Shown one piece after another: positions 32,726 through 41,906 of a stretch of 52,988 nt of DNA. Position numbers and translations under genes: made by a program. Below the pieces are notes generated by a model that did not search any database, had not been told where the DNA came from, and was given only the letters and a program-made list of their open reading frames with translations. How positions within the stretch are numbered: position 1 is the first letter of the stretch; each line of letters opens with the position of its first letter. The stretch comes from an uncultured Porphyromonadaceae bacterium (GTDB lineage: Bacteria; Bacteroidota; Bacteroidia; Bacteroidales; Muribaculaceae): assembly GCA_947176915.1 (NCBI GenBank), contig CAMWSM010000007.1, positions 1 to 52,988 on the forward strand, written 5' to 3'.

Positions 32726-33937
32726 TCAGGAGAGGAATTCGCGTATGAATTCATCATCTCTCATAATGCCGTAGCTTCCTTGCGCTGCCTCTTTCTCCGA
32801 ATATCGGGTAACGCCGTCAGGCTTTATCCCGGGATGCCATATCAGGAAGGGGACAGGATTTGAGGTGTGGGTGCGCAGGCGGCAAGGGGTAGGATGGTCG
32901 GGGAGGACAGCCACTGCCACATCCTTTCCGTTCTCCTTTATCCATTTCATCAACGGACCCACCACACGCTTGTCGAGATATTCCACGGTCTGCTTTTTCA
33001 AGGCGGCGTCTCCTTCATGTCCTGCTTCGTCGCTCGCCTCGATATGAAGGAATACGAAGTCGGCATCCTTTTCCAGAGCATCTATGGCTGCCCGGAGTTT
33101 TCCTTCGTAGTTGGTGTCATAAAGTCCGGTCGCTCCCTCCACATGAATCGGCTTCAGTCCGGCATACACTCCGATTCCCATTATAAGGTCTACCGCGGAG
33201 ATTACGTAGCCTTTCTCAATACCGAACAGCTCCTGCATGGTCTTCATCGCGGGTTTGTAGCCCGGGCTCCATGGCCAGATGCTGTTGGCAGGATCTTTCC
33301 CTTCGGCGATGCGTTTCAGGTTGACAGGATGTTTCTCAAGAATCTCACGGCTGCGTATGATGAGTTGATTGAGATAATCGGCAGTAGGCTTAGCCTCCTC
33401 AGCAAGAGGCTGCACCATCACGTCGGCAGCGGGAGTACCCGGCACATCGTGGGGGGGCGTGCATAAGACACGCTTGTCGCCCCCCTTTATTTTCAGCAGA
33501 TGGCGATAGCTCACTCCCGGGAAAAAACCGGTGGTTTCATTTCCGAGGCTTTCATTGAGCGCGTCAATAAGCAGGGCTGCCTCCTCAGTGGAGATATGTC
33601 CTGCTGAATGATTCTTGATAGTGCCGTCGGGAGCTATGCAGATCAGGTTGCAGCGCATCGCCATCTCGCCCGGCTCGATATTGATTCCCATGCTTGCCGC
33701 TTCAAGAGCACCGCGACCTTCGAACACATCCGGGAGGGAATATCCGAGCAGGGAGAGATGAGCAATTTCACTTCCCGGGGAATAGCCTTCGGGCACAGTC
33801 GCCAGCAGTCCGGAGCGACCGTTGGCGGCAAGCCGGTCGAGAGCCGGGGTCTCGGCAGCCTCAAGGGGGGTGAGATTCCCAAGTTCGGGACATGGCTCAT
33901 CCGCCATGCCGTCGCCCAATATTATTATATGTTTCAT
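32726..33937 (-). CDS. ApgM-type phosphoglycerate mutase family protein, likely homoserine kinase
   Basis: This 403-residue member of the alkaline-phosphatase/iPGM superfamily shows IILGDGMADEPCPELGNLTPLEAAETP (residues about 4-30, metal Asp and Ser/Thr region), SDEAGHEGDAALKKQTVEYLD (about 305-325, Asp/His metal ligands) and VLPDHPTPCRLRTHTSNPVPFLI (about 349-371). It is archaeal-type ApgM by sequence. Because it lies between thrA and thrC, which need homoserine phosphate, the accepted reading in Bacteroidota is that it replaces ThrB as homoserine kinase; this is context-based. It starts 3 bases after the thrA stop. Confidence 0.85.
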   Translation of the reverse strand: MKHIIILGDGMADEPCPELGNLTPLEAAETPALDRLAANGRSGLLATVPEGYSPGSEIAHLSLLGYSLPDVFEGRGALEAASMGINIEPGEMAMRCNLICIAPDGTIKNHSAGHISTEEAALLIDALNESLGNETTGFFPGVSYRHLLKIKGGDKRVLCTPPHDVPGTPAADVMVQPLAEEAKPTADYLNQLIIRSREILEKHPVNLKRIAEGKDPANSIWPWSPGYKPAMKTMQELFGIEKGYVISAVDLIMGIGVYAGLKPIHVEGATGLYDTNYEGKLRAAIDALEKDADFVFLHIEASDEAGHEGDAALKKQTVEYLDKRVVGPLMKWIKENGKDVAVAVLPDHPTPCRLRTHTSNPVPFLIWHPGIKPDGVTRYSEKEAAQGSYGIMRDDEFIREFLS

Positions 33938-33940
33938 AGG

Positions 33941-36376
33941 TTATCTTATGTTAGCTATGCTTATGATGTCGGCGAAGACACCGGCTGCCGTAACTTCCGC
34001 TCCGGCGCCATAGCCTTTTATCGCCATAGGATATTCTTTATATCTCTCTGTCGTGAGCAGGATCACGTTGTTGCTTCCCGCGAGATTGTAGAAAGGATGG
34101 TCTGCGCCAACCCGACGCAACCCGACGCTAACCTTTCCGTTGTCGAGCGAGGCGACAAATCGGAAATGCTCGTTGGCAGCCTCAGCCTCGGCGCGTTTCC
34201 CTTCATACATTTCGTCGAGACTGCGTATCTTGCCGATAAAGTCAGCCGCCTCACCCTCGAACATCTCTTCAGGAACAAAAAGATTTTTCTCCACATCCTC
34301 CTGGTTTATCTCATAGCCTGCTTCACGGGCGAGAATCACGAGCTTGCGCACCACATCCTTTCCGGAAAGGTCGATGCGCGGATCAGGCTCTGCATACCCG
34401 GCTTCGACAGCCATCTCTATGGCGCGGCTCATAGGAATCTCCGACGAGAGGACATTGAAGATGTAGTTGAGGGTGCCTGACACTACCGCCTCGATCTTGA
34501 GGATTCTGTCGCCTGAGTTTATGAGGGAGTTGATTGTGTTTATGATCGGGAGTCCGGCTCCGACATTTGTCTCAAAGAGATATTTCACATCCTTGCGACG
34601 CGCCATCTCCTTGAGGGCGAGATAGTCGGCATAGTCGGAAGAGGCGGCGATCTTATTGGCGGCGACAACGCTTACATTGTGCTCCAGGAGGTCGTGGTAG
34701 AGGGCTGCAATTTCCGGAGAAGCCGTGCAGTCTACGAATACGGAGTTGAATATGTTCATCTTCAGGATCTCGTCGCGGATGATCTCCGGAGTGGCGTCAA
34801 TTCCCTCACGCTCAAGAAGAGAGCGGCAGTCGGTGGTGTCAATTCCGTCGCGGTTGAAAATTGCCTTGCGGCTTGAAGCGACCCCGACCACGTTAAGCCG
34901 CAGGTTCTTGTCTTTGAGGAGATTTTCCTGCTGTTTCTTTATCTGCTTCAGCAGGCTGCTGCCGACATTTCCTATTCCGACAAGGAACACGTTGAGCACC
35001 TGAGTGTCTGAGAGGAAGAAAGAGTCGTGGATCACGTTAAGCGCCTTTCTGAGGCTCCTTTTCTCTATGACGAAAGATATGTTGGTCTCCGATGCGCCCT
35101 GAGCGCAGGCGATGACGTTGATGCCGTTTCTGCCTACGGTGTTGAATAGTTTTCCGGCAAGGCCCGTGGTGTGCTTCATGTTTTCTCCGACCACAGCAAC
35201 CGTCGCGAGGTCGCGCTCCGCCTTCACCTCATTGAATGTGCCGGAGGCGAGCTCAGTCGCAAACTCCTCTTCGAGAGTCTTCACGGCGAGGTCAGCGTCA
35301 GCATTTCTGACAGCGATTGTAGTGTTGTTCTCGCTGGCAGCCTGAGAGACGAGGAAGACGCTCACCCCCTTTTTCGTGAGGGCATTGAAGATTCTTGAGT
35401 TAACGCCTATCACGCCCACCATACAAGGACTGCTTATGGTAACAAGACATGTGTCGTTGATTGAGGAAATACCCTTTATGGCTTTTCCTGTGTGGACTGC
35501 CTCATGGCTTATCGTTGTGCCGGGAGCGGAGGGGTTGAAGGTATTCTTTACCTTGATAGGGATATTTTTGTGGTAGACAGGATAGATTGTCGGTGGATAA
35601 ATGACCTTGGCGCCGAAGTTGCATAGCTCCATAGCCTCGATAAAGGTCAGCCGGTCGATCACGTATGCATTGTCGATCACTCTCGGATCGGCTGTCATGA
35701 AGCCGTCTACGTCTGTCCATATCTCAAGGACGTCGGCATCCAGGGCAGCCGCCATTATTGCAGCGGTGTAGTCGCTTCCTCCGCGTCCGAGATTGGTAAC
35801 CTCTCCCTTTGTGTCGGAAGCTATGAACCCTCCCATCACGGCTGTTGTCCAATCGTATGCGCAGACTTTCTCCTGAATGAGCCGGGCGGTAAGCTCGGAG
35901 TCGAGCTCACGTGATCCATGCGGACCCTCCTTTGTGCGAATGAATGTGCGTGAATCGAAATGCGTTGCTCCCTTTATCATGTTTGCCACAATTACGCTTG
36001 AAAGCCTCTCCCCATAGCTTACGATTATGTCGAGGGCTCTTTGAGAGAGGTCGTGAAGGAGCATCACCCCCTTATAGATGTTGGCGAGTTCATCCAGCAT
36101 CATTTTCACCATAGCGTAGGTTGCATCACGGCGTTGGGGAGGAATCACTCCGTCCACCACCGTGATATGGCGCTCTACAATCCGGGCATAATTGTCGAGG
36201 TAGGCGATGTCGTCAGCCACGGCAAGCCTTGCGGTTGCAATCAATAAATCTGTGATACCGCCCAAGGCTGAAACCACCACCACCTTCTTACCGGGTGTCT
36301 CTTCTACAATCTTACGAACATTTGAAAGGCTCTCGACAGTGCCGACCGAGGTGCCACCAAACTTTAAAACCTTCAT
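33941..36376 (-). CDS. thrA: Bifunctional aspartate kinase / homoserine dehydrogenase
   Basis: This 811-residue protein joins two enzymes of threonine and methionine synthesis. The N-terminal kinase starts MKVLKFGGTSVGTVESLSNV (KFGGTSV, residues 4-10) and includes GRGGSDYTAAIMAAALDAD (about 206-224). A central regulatory part has two ACT-like segments (about 300-450: NSRIFNALTKKGVSVFLVSQAASENN). The dehydrogenase starts near 460 (VFLVGIGNVGSSLLKQI, NAD(P)-binding) and has VVAANKIA and VSGTLNYIFN. In E. coli the enzyme is feedback-inhibited by threonine through the ACT part. It is the first gene of the operon and has a perfect consensus promoter. Confidence 0.97.
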   Translation of the reverse strand: MKVLKFGGTSVGTVESLSNVRKIVEETPGKKVVVVSALGGITDLLIATARLAVADDIAYLDNYARIVERHITVVDGVIPPQRRDATYAMVKMMLDELANIYKGVMLLHDLSQRALDIIVSYGERLSSVIVANMIKGATHFDSRTFIRTKEGPHGSRELDSELTARLIQEKVCAYDWTTAVMGGFIASDTKGEVTNLGRGGSDYTAAIMAAALDADVLEIWTDVDGFMTADPRVIDNAYVIDRLTFIEAMELCNFGAKVIYPPTIYPVYHKNIPIKVKNTFNPSAPGTTISHEAVHTGKAIKGISSINDTCLVTISSPCMVGVIGVNSRIFNALTKKGVSVFLVSQAASENNTTIAVRNADADLAVKTLEEEFATELASGTFNEVKAERDLATVAVVGENMKHTTGLAGKLFNTVGRNGINVIACAQGASETNISFVIEKRSLRKALNVIHDSFFLSDTQVLNVFLVGIGNVGSSLLKQIKKQQENLLKDKNLRLNVVGVASSRKAIFNRDGIDTTDCRSLLEREGIDATPEIIRDEILKMNIFNSVFVDCTASPEIAALYHDLLEHNVSVVAANKIAASSDYADYLALKEMARRKDVKYLFETNVGAGLPIINTINSLINSGDRILKIEAVVSGTLNYIFNVLSSEIPMSRAIEMAVEAGYAEPDPRIDLSGKDVVRKLVILAREAGYEINQEDVEKNLFVPEEMFEGEAADFIGKIRSLDEMYEGKRAEAEAANEHFRFVASLDNGKVSVGLRRVGADHPFYNLAGSNNVILLTTERYKEYPMAIKGYGAGAEVTAAGVFADIISIANIR

Positions 36377-36469
36377 ATCTTGAAAAAATTATTAACAAAA
36401 GCAGAAAGGAGAGGCGCTCTGAAAAAGCAGGCGCATGGAGATTGAAAAAAGCTCTCCTGAAATAAATGC

Positions 36470-36500
36470 CAAATTTAGTGAATTAAATTGAGAGTGCAAA
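36470..36500 (-). promoter_or_regulatory. Promoter of the threonine operon
   Basis: On the minus strand TTTG (36500-36497), exactly 19 nt, then TAAATTTG (36477-36470). The leader to the thrA ATG is about 87 nt. I see no threonine/isoleucine-rich leader peptide, unlike the E. coli thr attenuator. Confidence 0.8.
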
Positions 36501-36642
36501 CTTTGTCTATAATAATTCATTAAAGATTCATTATTTATGAGCATATTGGATTGATCGGCTCAGGCTTTTTGGGGGTAAAAATGGCTCGTGGAGTGAGAAA
36601 AAAGAAAAAAATGAAAAAAAATTAAAATTTTTTCTCAAAAAA

Positions 36643-36674
36643 TTTGGAGGGAATAAAAAGATGTATTAATTTTG
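36643..36674 (+). promoter_or_regulatory. Plus-strand promoter in the thrA upstream gap
   Basis: TTTG at 36643-36646, 20 nt, then TAATTTTG at 36667-36674. It points away from thrA into DNA without a large gene and has a matching terminator at 36890-36921. The remaining DNA from 36501 to 36642 is A-rich with no feature I can name. Confidence 0.65.
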
Positions 36675-36706
36675 CAACGTGAAAAACGGAAAACTACTAA
36701 TCAAAC

Positions 36707-36826
36707 ATGAGTTTTGAAGTTTATCCGGAGTTTTCAATTTACAAATGTATTGAATGCAAAATCTCGCTAAGAAAGCAGTATAAATATATTTGTAGGAGAT
36801 TATTCTTAAAAACAGTAGGGAACTGA
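36707..36826 (+). CDS. Possible 39-residue protein or relic start of a lost gene
   Basis: ATG at 36707 follows the promoter at 36643-36674 by 32 bases and opens a 39-codon frame (MSFEVYPEFSIYKCIECK, then a basic segment ISLRKQYKYICRRLFL). It has three cysteines and is basic at the C-terminal half. It lacks a signal peptide, and no family is recognised. It could be a small protein, the 5' relic of a deleted gene, or chance within a small RNA. Confidence 0.3.
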   Translation: MSFEVYPEFSIYKCIECKISLRKQYKYICRRLFLKTVGN

Positions 36827-36889
36827 CTTTATGGATAATTAGGTGTAAATTTTAAAATTAGGGAACTGATAAATATCAATTAAAGCGTA

Positions 36890-36921
36890 GTTACCGGCTT
36901 GTCGTGAGACAAGCCGGTAAC
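36890..36921. terminator. Terminator closing the small plus-strand unit
   Basis: A perfect 14-bp stem, GTTACCGGCTTGTC (36890-36903) with GACAAGCCGGTAAC (36908-36921), loop GTGA, followed on the plus strand by ATTTTTAT. It also lies 12 bases after the lipoprotein gene stop on the other strand, but has no T-run in that direction. Confidence 0.85.
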
Positions 36922-36933
36922 ATTTTTATCCTC

Positions 36934-37503
36934 TTACTCCTCCAGCAATTCCCAGACATCATAATCGATGAGGATCTGATTGAAATCTGACTCGGAGACG
37001 TAGGTGAAGGTGCGGTAGTTTTCCGGCAAAAGGGTGAACCCCTTGTCAGCCTCCTGAATCACTTTTCCGATAATCTCTTTCTTATTTAATCCCTTATATT
37101 TTTCGGAAGTGAGATTGTCGACCCAACACCATGTGAGTCTCTCTTTATCGAGAGCCGTTATCTCATACACTTCCGGGCTCACCAATTCCTCCCAATCCGA
37201 AGAGTCGGCATTTTCCCCCTCCAGGCCTTTCATGAAGTCCATAAAAATAACAAAGTTATATCCCGGTTCATAAAAATAGCTGTCCTGCATCAGGGTGTAA
37301 GACATTTCGTCGTCCGAATTGTCGAGACGGAGATCATAGACCATAGTCTCGGTTGCGAAATACAGATAACGGTCATTGCCGTCGGTCCAGACTCCGAGAA
37401 TGTCGGATTCTTCACGCACGGGGGGCTCGTCGTGTGAACTGCAGGATGCAAAGAGAGGAAGGATGAGGAGGATTGGAGCAAGGGTGCGTAGAATGCGCCA
37501 CAT
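36934..37503 (-). CDS. Hypothetical lipoprotein
   Basis: This 189-residue protein has a lipoprotein signal peptide (MWRILRTLAPILLILPLFASC, Cys21). The mature part begins SSHDEPPVREESDILGVWTDGNDRYLYFATE, a lipocalin-like opening (ILGVW then an edge strand) seen in many Bacteroidales lipoproteins, with further strands ending in LDKERLTWCWVDNL. The last third (ENYRTFTYVSESDFNQILID) is helical. The function is unknown. The 36-bp palindromic terminator region upstream (37539-37566) separates it from fabF, so it has its own transcript or read-through only. Confidence 0.75.
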   Translation of the reverse strand: MWRILRTLAPILLILPLFASCSSHDEPPVREESDILGVWTDGNDRYLYFATETMVYDLRLDNSDDEMSYTLMQDSYFYEPGYNFVIFMDFMKGLEGENADSSDWEELVSPEVYEITALDKERLTWCWVDNLTSEKYKGLNKKEIIGKVIQEADKGFTLLPENYRTFTYVSESDFNQILIDYDVWELLEE

Positions 37504-37538
37504 AGTAAAAAGAATTGAAGTTACACAGAATATAATGA

Positions 37539-37566
37539 AAAAGGCGCTTCCCGGGAAGCGCCTTTT
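37539..37566. terminator. Terminator after fabF
   Basis: A perfect 28-bp palindrome with AAAAGGCGCTTCCC mirrored at once by GGGAAGCGCCTTTT, with A and T runs at its ends. It lies 22 bases after the fabF stop, in the gap to the lipoprotein gene start (37503). Confidence 0.85.
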
Positions 37567-37587
37567 GATATAAAGAGGCTTTTATGC

Positions 37588-38853
37588 TCAGTCTTTATAT
37601 TTTTTTAAGAGGATAGCTGCGTTATGTCCGCCGAAACCGAAAGTGTTGGAAAGGGCACTGTTGATCTCTCTCTTCTGCGCTTTGTTGAAAGTGAAGTTAA
37701 GATCATAGTCCACATTCTCATCGTTGTCGCCCTCTACATGGTTGATTGTAGGGGGAATGACGCCATCTTTAATAGCCATTACGCTGAAGAGAGCCTCAAG
37801 AGCGCCGGCAGCGCCGAGAAGGTGGCCGGTCATTGATTTTGTCGAACTGAGGTTCATCTTGTAGGCATGGTCGCCAAACACTTCCTTTATGGCTTTCACC
37901 TCGCTGAGGTCGCCTACGGGAGTGGAAGTGCCGTGAAGATTGATGTAGTCAAGCTCTTCAGGCTTCATTCCTGCATCCTTAAGGGCATTCTCCATTACGA
38001 GGCGTGCTCCGAGACCTTCGGGATGAGATGCCGTGATATGGTAGGCGTCAGCGCTCATTCCTCCGCCAACCACCTCGGCATATATCTTGGCTCCACGCGC
38101 TTTTGCGTGTTCGAGCTCTTCAAGCACGAGGGCAGCGGCTCCTTCTCCGACAACAAAACCGTCGCGACTTCCTGAGAAAGGACGAGAGGCTGTCTTGGGG
38201 TCGTCATTGCGTGTTGAGAGAGCCTTCATTGAATTGAAGCCGCCTACACCCGCAGGGAAGACAGCAGCCTCAGCGCCTCCTGCCACAATAGCATCAGCCT
38301 GACCGAGACGTATGATATTGAAAGCGTCGATAAGCGCATTCGTTGAAGAGGCGCAGGCAGACACGGTGCCGAAATTAGGACCACGGAAGCCGTGATCGAT
38401 AGAGATATGGCCGGCAGCTATGTCGGCAATCATCTTGGGAATGAAGAAAGGGTTGTATTTAGGACCCTGCTCCTCGCCGTGGAGAGCAAAATATCCTGCC
38501 TCCTCCTCGAAAGTGTGCAGACCGCCGATTCCGGCAGCGAAGATCACACCCACGCGGTTTTTGTCAATGTTCTCATTTTCAAGATCAGCATCGTCGATAG
38601 CCTCTTTTGCAGCCACGAGGGCATATTGTGCATAAAGGTCGAGCTGACGGATTTTCTTGCGGTCGAAATGATCGGCGCCATTGAAATCCTTAACTTCGCA
38701 AGCGAACTGGGTCTTGAATTTTGACGCATCGAAATGCGTGATAGGCCCCGCTCCGCTGACACCGTCTACGGCATTTTTCCATGCCTCCTCAACGTTGTTG
38801 CCTATGGGAGTGAGAGCGCCGAGTCCGGTTACTACAACTCTTTTTAATTCCAT
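37588..38853 (-). CDS. fabF: Beta-ketoacyl-ACP synthase II
   Basis: This 421-residue condensing enzyme extends acyl chains in fatty acid synthesis. The catalytic cysteine is in TVSACASSTNALIDAFNIIR (about 164-183). The two histidines are in YINLHGTSTPVGDLSEVKAI (about 304-323) and LSSTKSMTGHLLGAAGALEAL (about 335-355). The start RVVVTGLGALTPIGNN is typical. It follows acpP by 31 bases on the same strand, the usual acpP-fabF pair. The rnc gene that often follows in Bacteroidota is absent here; a strong terminator comes instead. Confidence 0.97.
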   Translation of the reverse strand: MELKRVVVTGLGALTPIGNNVEEAWKNAVDGVSGAGPITHFDASKFKTQFACEVKDFNGADHFDRKKIRQLDLYAQYALVAAKEAIDDADLENENIDKNRVGVIFAAGIGGLHTFEEEAGYFALHGEEQGPKYNPFFIPKMIADIAAGHISIDHGFRGPNFGTVSACASSTNALIDAFNIIRLGQADAIVAGGAEAAVFPAGVGGFNSMKALSTRNDDPKTASRPFSGSRDGFVVGEGAAALVLEELEHAKARGAKIYAEVVGGGMSADAYHITASHPEGLGARLVMENALKDAGMKPEELDYINLHGTSTPVGDLSEVKAIKEVFGDHAYKMNLSSTKSMTGHLLGAAGALEALFSVMAIKDGVIPPTINHVEGDNDENVDYDLNFTFNKAQKREINSALSNTFGFGGHNAAILLKKYKD

Positions 38854-38884
38854 ATCGGGAAATTGGGGATGATTGCGGATTATA

Positions 38885-39121
38885 TTATTTTGAGTGCTCC
38901 TCGATGTAAGAGATAGCGTCGCCTACAGTTGTGATCTTCTCAGCGTCTTCGTCAGGAATAGAGATGCCGAATTCTTTCTCGAATTCCATGATGAGCTCTA
39001 CAGTGTCGAGAGAATCTGCGCCAAGATCTTTGCTGAATTCTGCAGAGGGAGTTACTTCGTTCTCATCAACAGTGAGTTTGTCAACGATGATTGCTTTCAC
39101 TTTGGATGCGATATCTTCCAT
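38885..39121 (-). CDS. acpP: Acyl carrier protein
   Basis: This 78-residue acidic protein carries the phosphopantetheine arm on the serine of [12 protein letters not shown] (Ser38 by count from [11 protein letters not shown]). The rest is the normal four-helix ACP with [11 protein letters not shown] and [17 protein letters not shown]. It leads the acpP-fabF pair. A TTACTTTG -7-like element (39181-39174, minus strand) lies about 53 bases upstream of the ATG, with an inverted repeat further upstream. Confidence 0.97.
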   Translation of the reverse strand: MEDIASKVKAIIVDKLTVDENEVTPSAEFSKDLGADSLDTVELIMEFEKEFGISIPDEDAEKITTVGDAISYIEEHSK

Positions 39122-39214
39122 AAGTCTAAACTGATTTGGTGTTAATAATTACTATTGCTTTGTTTTCAGGCTGCAAAGTAAACTAAAAAAATTCAATTGA
39201 GGAAATTTTTCAGC

Positions 39215-39251
39215 AAATTTTGCACGAAAAAACATTTTCTGTGCAAAATTT
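39215..39251. promoter_or_regulatory. Inverted repeat upstream of the acpP promoter
   Basis: AAATTTTGCAC (39215-39225) is perfectly mirrored by GTGCAAAATTT (39241-39251) with a 15-nt spacer, 34-70 bases upstream of the acpP -7 element. The symmetry and place suggest an operator for a regulator of lipid synthesis; no regulator gene lies nearby. It ends 44 bases short of the stop of the upstream barrel gene. Confidence 0.45.
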
Positions 39252-39294
39252 TCATCCTTTCTCCATCCAAAATCAGCAAAAAATCTTTCGACGT

Positions 39295-41883
39295 TTATTT
39301 TTTCAGCATAAGGGATATTAAGAACTCGCGTCCGCGGAGCATGGAATGGGTTTCTATCTGTGATGCAGTTCCGTAAGAGGTGTAGGAGAAATCTTTCTTG
39401 TCAAGGATATTGCTTACTCCGGCGGTAATGTCGATTCGTTTGCTGAGATGGAACGTAATCCGGGAGTCAAGCATTGCCATATTCACGAATCCTCCTGCTG
39501 TCTGTATCCTGTAATGGTCGAGCGAGGAATGCCATACAAGCCGGGTGAAGGGTGTAAGGGTCAGGGTCGCGTTCCAGATGAAACTGTCCGTGGAGCGGTT
39601 TGAAAGCGAGCCCACCCTCATGACGTTTCTGTCCCAGCCGAAACGAAGGCTCCAGTTGACAATTCCTCCTGCAGCTCCGTTTATGAACGGACCGACATAA
39701 ATCATGCGTGTTCCGATGACTGAAGGCAAGCCCTGGGAAATTATGTGGTTGTCATTGATTATATAGTTGCCCCTGATTCCTGCCATGCCGTGTATGAAAC
39801 CGATGTTTGTGCTTAAATCTCCCCTCACGATGGTCATTTCGCTCGATGTGTCAGATTTCCGATAGGAGGTGAATACGAAATCATCCTCAACATTCTGCAC
39901 TGTCTCATATCCCGTGTGGTTCCATCTTCGAGAGGCGTAGGCATTCAGAAATATGCCGGAGGGGACGTGGCGCCAGCGTATGCTGAGACCTACGCTCTCG
40001 GCAGATGGGGAGAGATAGTCGGTGGTGCCTGTGCTGATATGCCTGTAATCGGTCAATACGGGGAAAGGGTGAAGGGAATGAAGGGAGGCGGGAGAACGGC
40101 TGATACTGCCATTGACAGCGACTACCACTCCGGGATAGGGCTTCCAGCTGAGTGTCAGGCGTGGATTAAACAGGAATTCAGTCCGGTCGGCAAGATTGGG
40201 GGAGAGGAAATAGGAGTAAAGATTAAGAGGAACATTCAGATGCGCTTCCACACGGCGGTGTGCCCATTTGAAGGAGGGTGTGATGAAGATGCGGAGATAA
40301 TTGGTCGAGAGAGATTTGAAGATGTTTTGGTCCGGGAAAGGTGTGTCGGAGATGTCAGTTGAGAATGAGCGGAAGAAACCTGCCACTCCTCCCTCCATCT
40401 CGATATGCACGCGCCTGATTGCCATCCCGAAAGAGATTCTCTCGTCGGTATAGAACGAATGCTGGCGTAGCTTTTCGGAATATGTCCCGTCGGGCAATGC
40501 CACAGAAAGCCGCTCAGGAAGAGAGACCCATTCATTTATGCTTTTGAAAGTCACGAGTCGGGAACCATGAATGCGTCTCATCAACTTAAAGCGGTTGCTG
40601 ACATGAAATTCAGGGGAGTGAGCCGTCTGCCTGTTGTCGAGGGTGCCTGTGGTGTTCAGGCGCAGGTCGTTCCAGGAAAGATCAGCGTCAAGCACATTGG
40701 TGAGATAGAATGTCTTGCGGTTGATTTCAGTAGAGACTTTTGCTGTCAGGGCATTTCTGTGGCTTACGGAGGAGCGGTCTTCGGAGATTACCTTCTCACC
40801 CTCCGGAAGGATATATGATGTAATGGAGGAGGCAGCGGCGGTTGCTCGGTCATTTAGGTAGTCTATCTGTAGTTTCACATCGCTTCCGTCTCCGGTTTTC
40901 CAAAGATTGTTTGTCGACGCCATCCATGAGCGGTTGAGGAAAGTGGATTTCAAGCGAAGCTGTGGAGGAGAGGGAAGAGCCAAGGAGAGGTAAGGGGTAA
41001 TTGTCTCGTCGCTGTGATCGGCATAGAATTGTGTCAGTTGGTCTGCCAACCTGACCCCGGTGTTATTAGCCTTGAAGGTTGTTATGTTCTGATATTTCCC
41101 CATGATCATCATTCCGAAGAGATCAGTGTCCCATACGAATCCATGCGGCTGTGTCGCCGCTCCGGCGCCTATCATGCCATGCCCGGTCAGCTTAGCCTTT
41201 GCCCTATCCTTCAGTTTCAGGTTTATGGCAGCCTGATCGGATATGCTGTATCCTTGAAGCACACGTATCGGCTGATGATTCTCCATCACCTCCACCGCCC
41301 CCACGTCCGTATGGTCGATTCCGTTGGTGGCGATTCCGTATTTTCCCTCAAGGAGGTCGCTCCCCTCGATGTAGAACTTATTTATTTCAGAACCCTGATA
41401 TTTTATTTTTCCGCTTTCTGCAACGTCTATTCCGGGCATACGTCTCAACACGTCACCAATCGAGCGGTCCTGGCTCTGTGCGAAACTGCTGACGGTGTAG
41501 GTCAGCGTGTCTCCCTCGGCAGTAATGGGCTTGCTTTTCACTACCACTTCCTTGAGCTGCAGCGCGCCATCCGCAAGAATGACGGTAAGGGGGGAATCGG
41601 CGTAATCCAAAGGACTTGTATAAGTTTTGTAGCCTGCGGCGGAGACAGTTATGGATAGGTCCGGGAGATTTTTCTGTATGGCCAGTGAGAATTTCCCATC
41701 CTCATCTGAAGATGCGAATGCTTTCATCTTACCGTTGCTTTTGACAACGATGTTTGCCCCCGGCACAGGGGAGCCGGAAGTTTCCTCTAAGATTGTTCCT
41801 GCCACAGTAGCTTTCTCTTCCGGCTCTGCGGAGAGCAAAGAGAGAGGACATAACAGGAGAAATGCAATGATGAAAGTTTTCAT
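39295..41883 (-). CDS. TonB-dependent-receptor-like outer-membrane protein with CarboxypepD regulatory domain
   Basis: This 862-residue protein has a signal peptide (MKTFIIAFLLLCPLSLLSA). A CarboxypepD_reg-like domain (about 24-115: TVAGTILEETSGSPVPGANIVVKSNG) is followed by a plug domain (LKEVVVKSKPITAEGDTLTYTV, DVLRRMPGIDVAESGKIKYQG, about 112-200) and a barrel of aromatic strands to the C-terminal EFLISLMLKK. No TonB box is obvious. It begins 23 bases after the GLPGLI gene at 41907, so it is the last gene of the peptide locus transcript. GLPGLI proteins often lie beside such receptors; its ligand is unknown. Confidence 0.85.
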   Translation of the reverse strand: MKTFIIAFLLLCPLSLLSAEPEEKATVAGTILEETSGSPVPGANIVVKSNGKMKAFASSDEDGKFSLAIQKNLPDLSITVSAAGYKTYTSPLDYADSPLTVILADGALQLKEVVVKSKPITAEGDTLTYTVSSFAQSQDRSIGDVLRRMPGIDVAESGKIKYQGSEINKFYIEGSDLLEGKYGIATNGIDHTDVGAVEVMENHQPIRVLQGYSISDQAAINLKLKDRAKAKLTGHGMIGAGAATQPHGFVWDTDLFGMMIMGKYQNITTFKANNTGVRLADQLTQFYADHSDETITPYLSLALPSPPQLRLKSTFLNRSWMASTNNLWKTGDGSDVKLQIDYLNDRATAAASSITSYILPEGEKVISEDRSSVSHRNALTAKVSTEINRKTFYLTNVLDADLSWNDLRLNTTGTLDNRQTAHSPEFHVSNRFKLMRRIHGSRLVTFKSINEWVSLPERLSVALPDGTYSEKLRQHSFYTDERISFGMAIRRVHIEMEGGVAGFFRSFSTDISDTPFPDQNIFKSLSTNYLRIFITPSFKWAHRRVEAHLNVPLNLYSYFLSPNLADRTEFLFNPRLTLSWKPYPGVVVAVNGSISRSPASLHSLHPFPVLTDYRHISTGTTDYLSPSAESVGLSIRWRHVPSGIFLNAYASRRWNHTGYETVQNVEDDFVFTSYRKSDTSSEMTIVRGDLSTNIGFIHGMAGIRGNYIINDNHIISQGLPSVIGTRMIYVGPFINGAAGGIVNWSLRFGWDRNVMRVGSLSNRSTDSFIWNATLTLTPFTRLVWHSSLDHYRIQTAGGFVNMAMLDSRITFHLSKRIDITAGVSNILDKKDFSYTSYGTASQIETHSMLRGREFLISLMLKK

Positions 41884-41906
41884 ATCATATATTTAGTCAG
41901 TATAAT

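Noticed and set aside
33608..34480. 290-residue plus-strand frame
   Set aside because: Antisense to the ApgM-like and thrA genes, whose motifs are complete on the other strand.
36377..36469. Threonine attenuator in the thrA leader
   Set aside because: No leader peptide rich in Thr/Ile and no terminator hairpin with T-run is visible.
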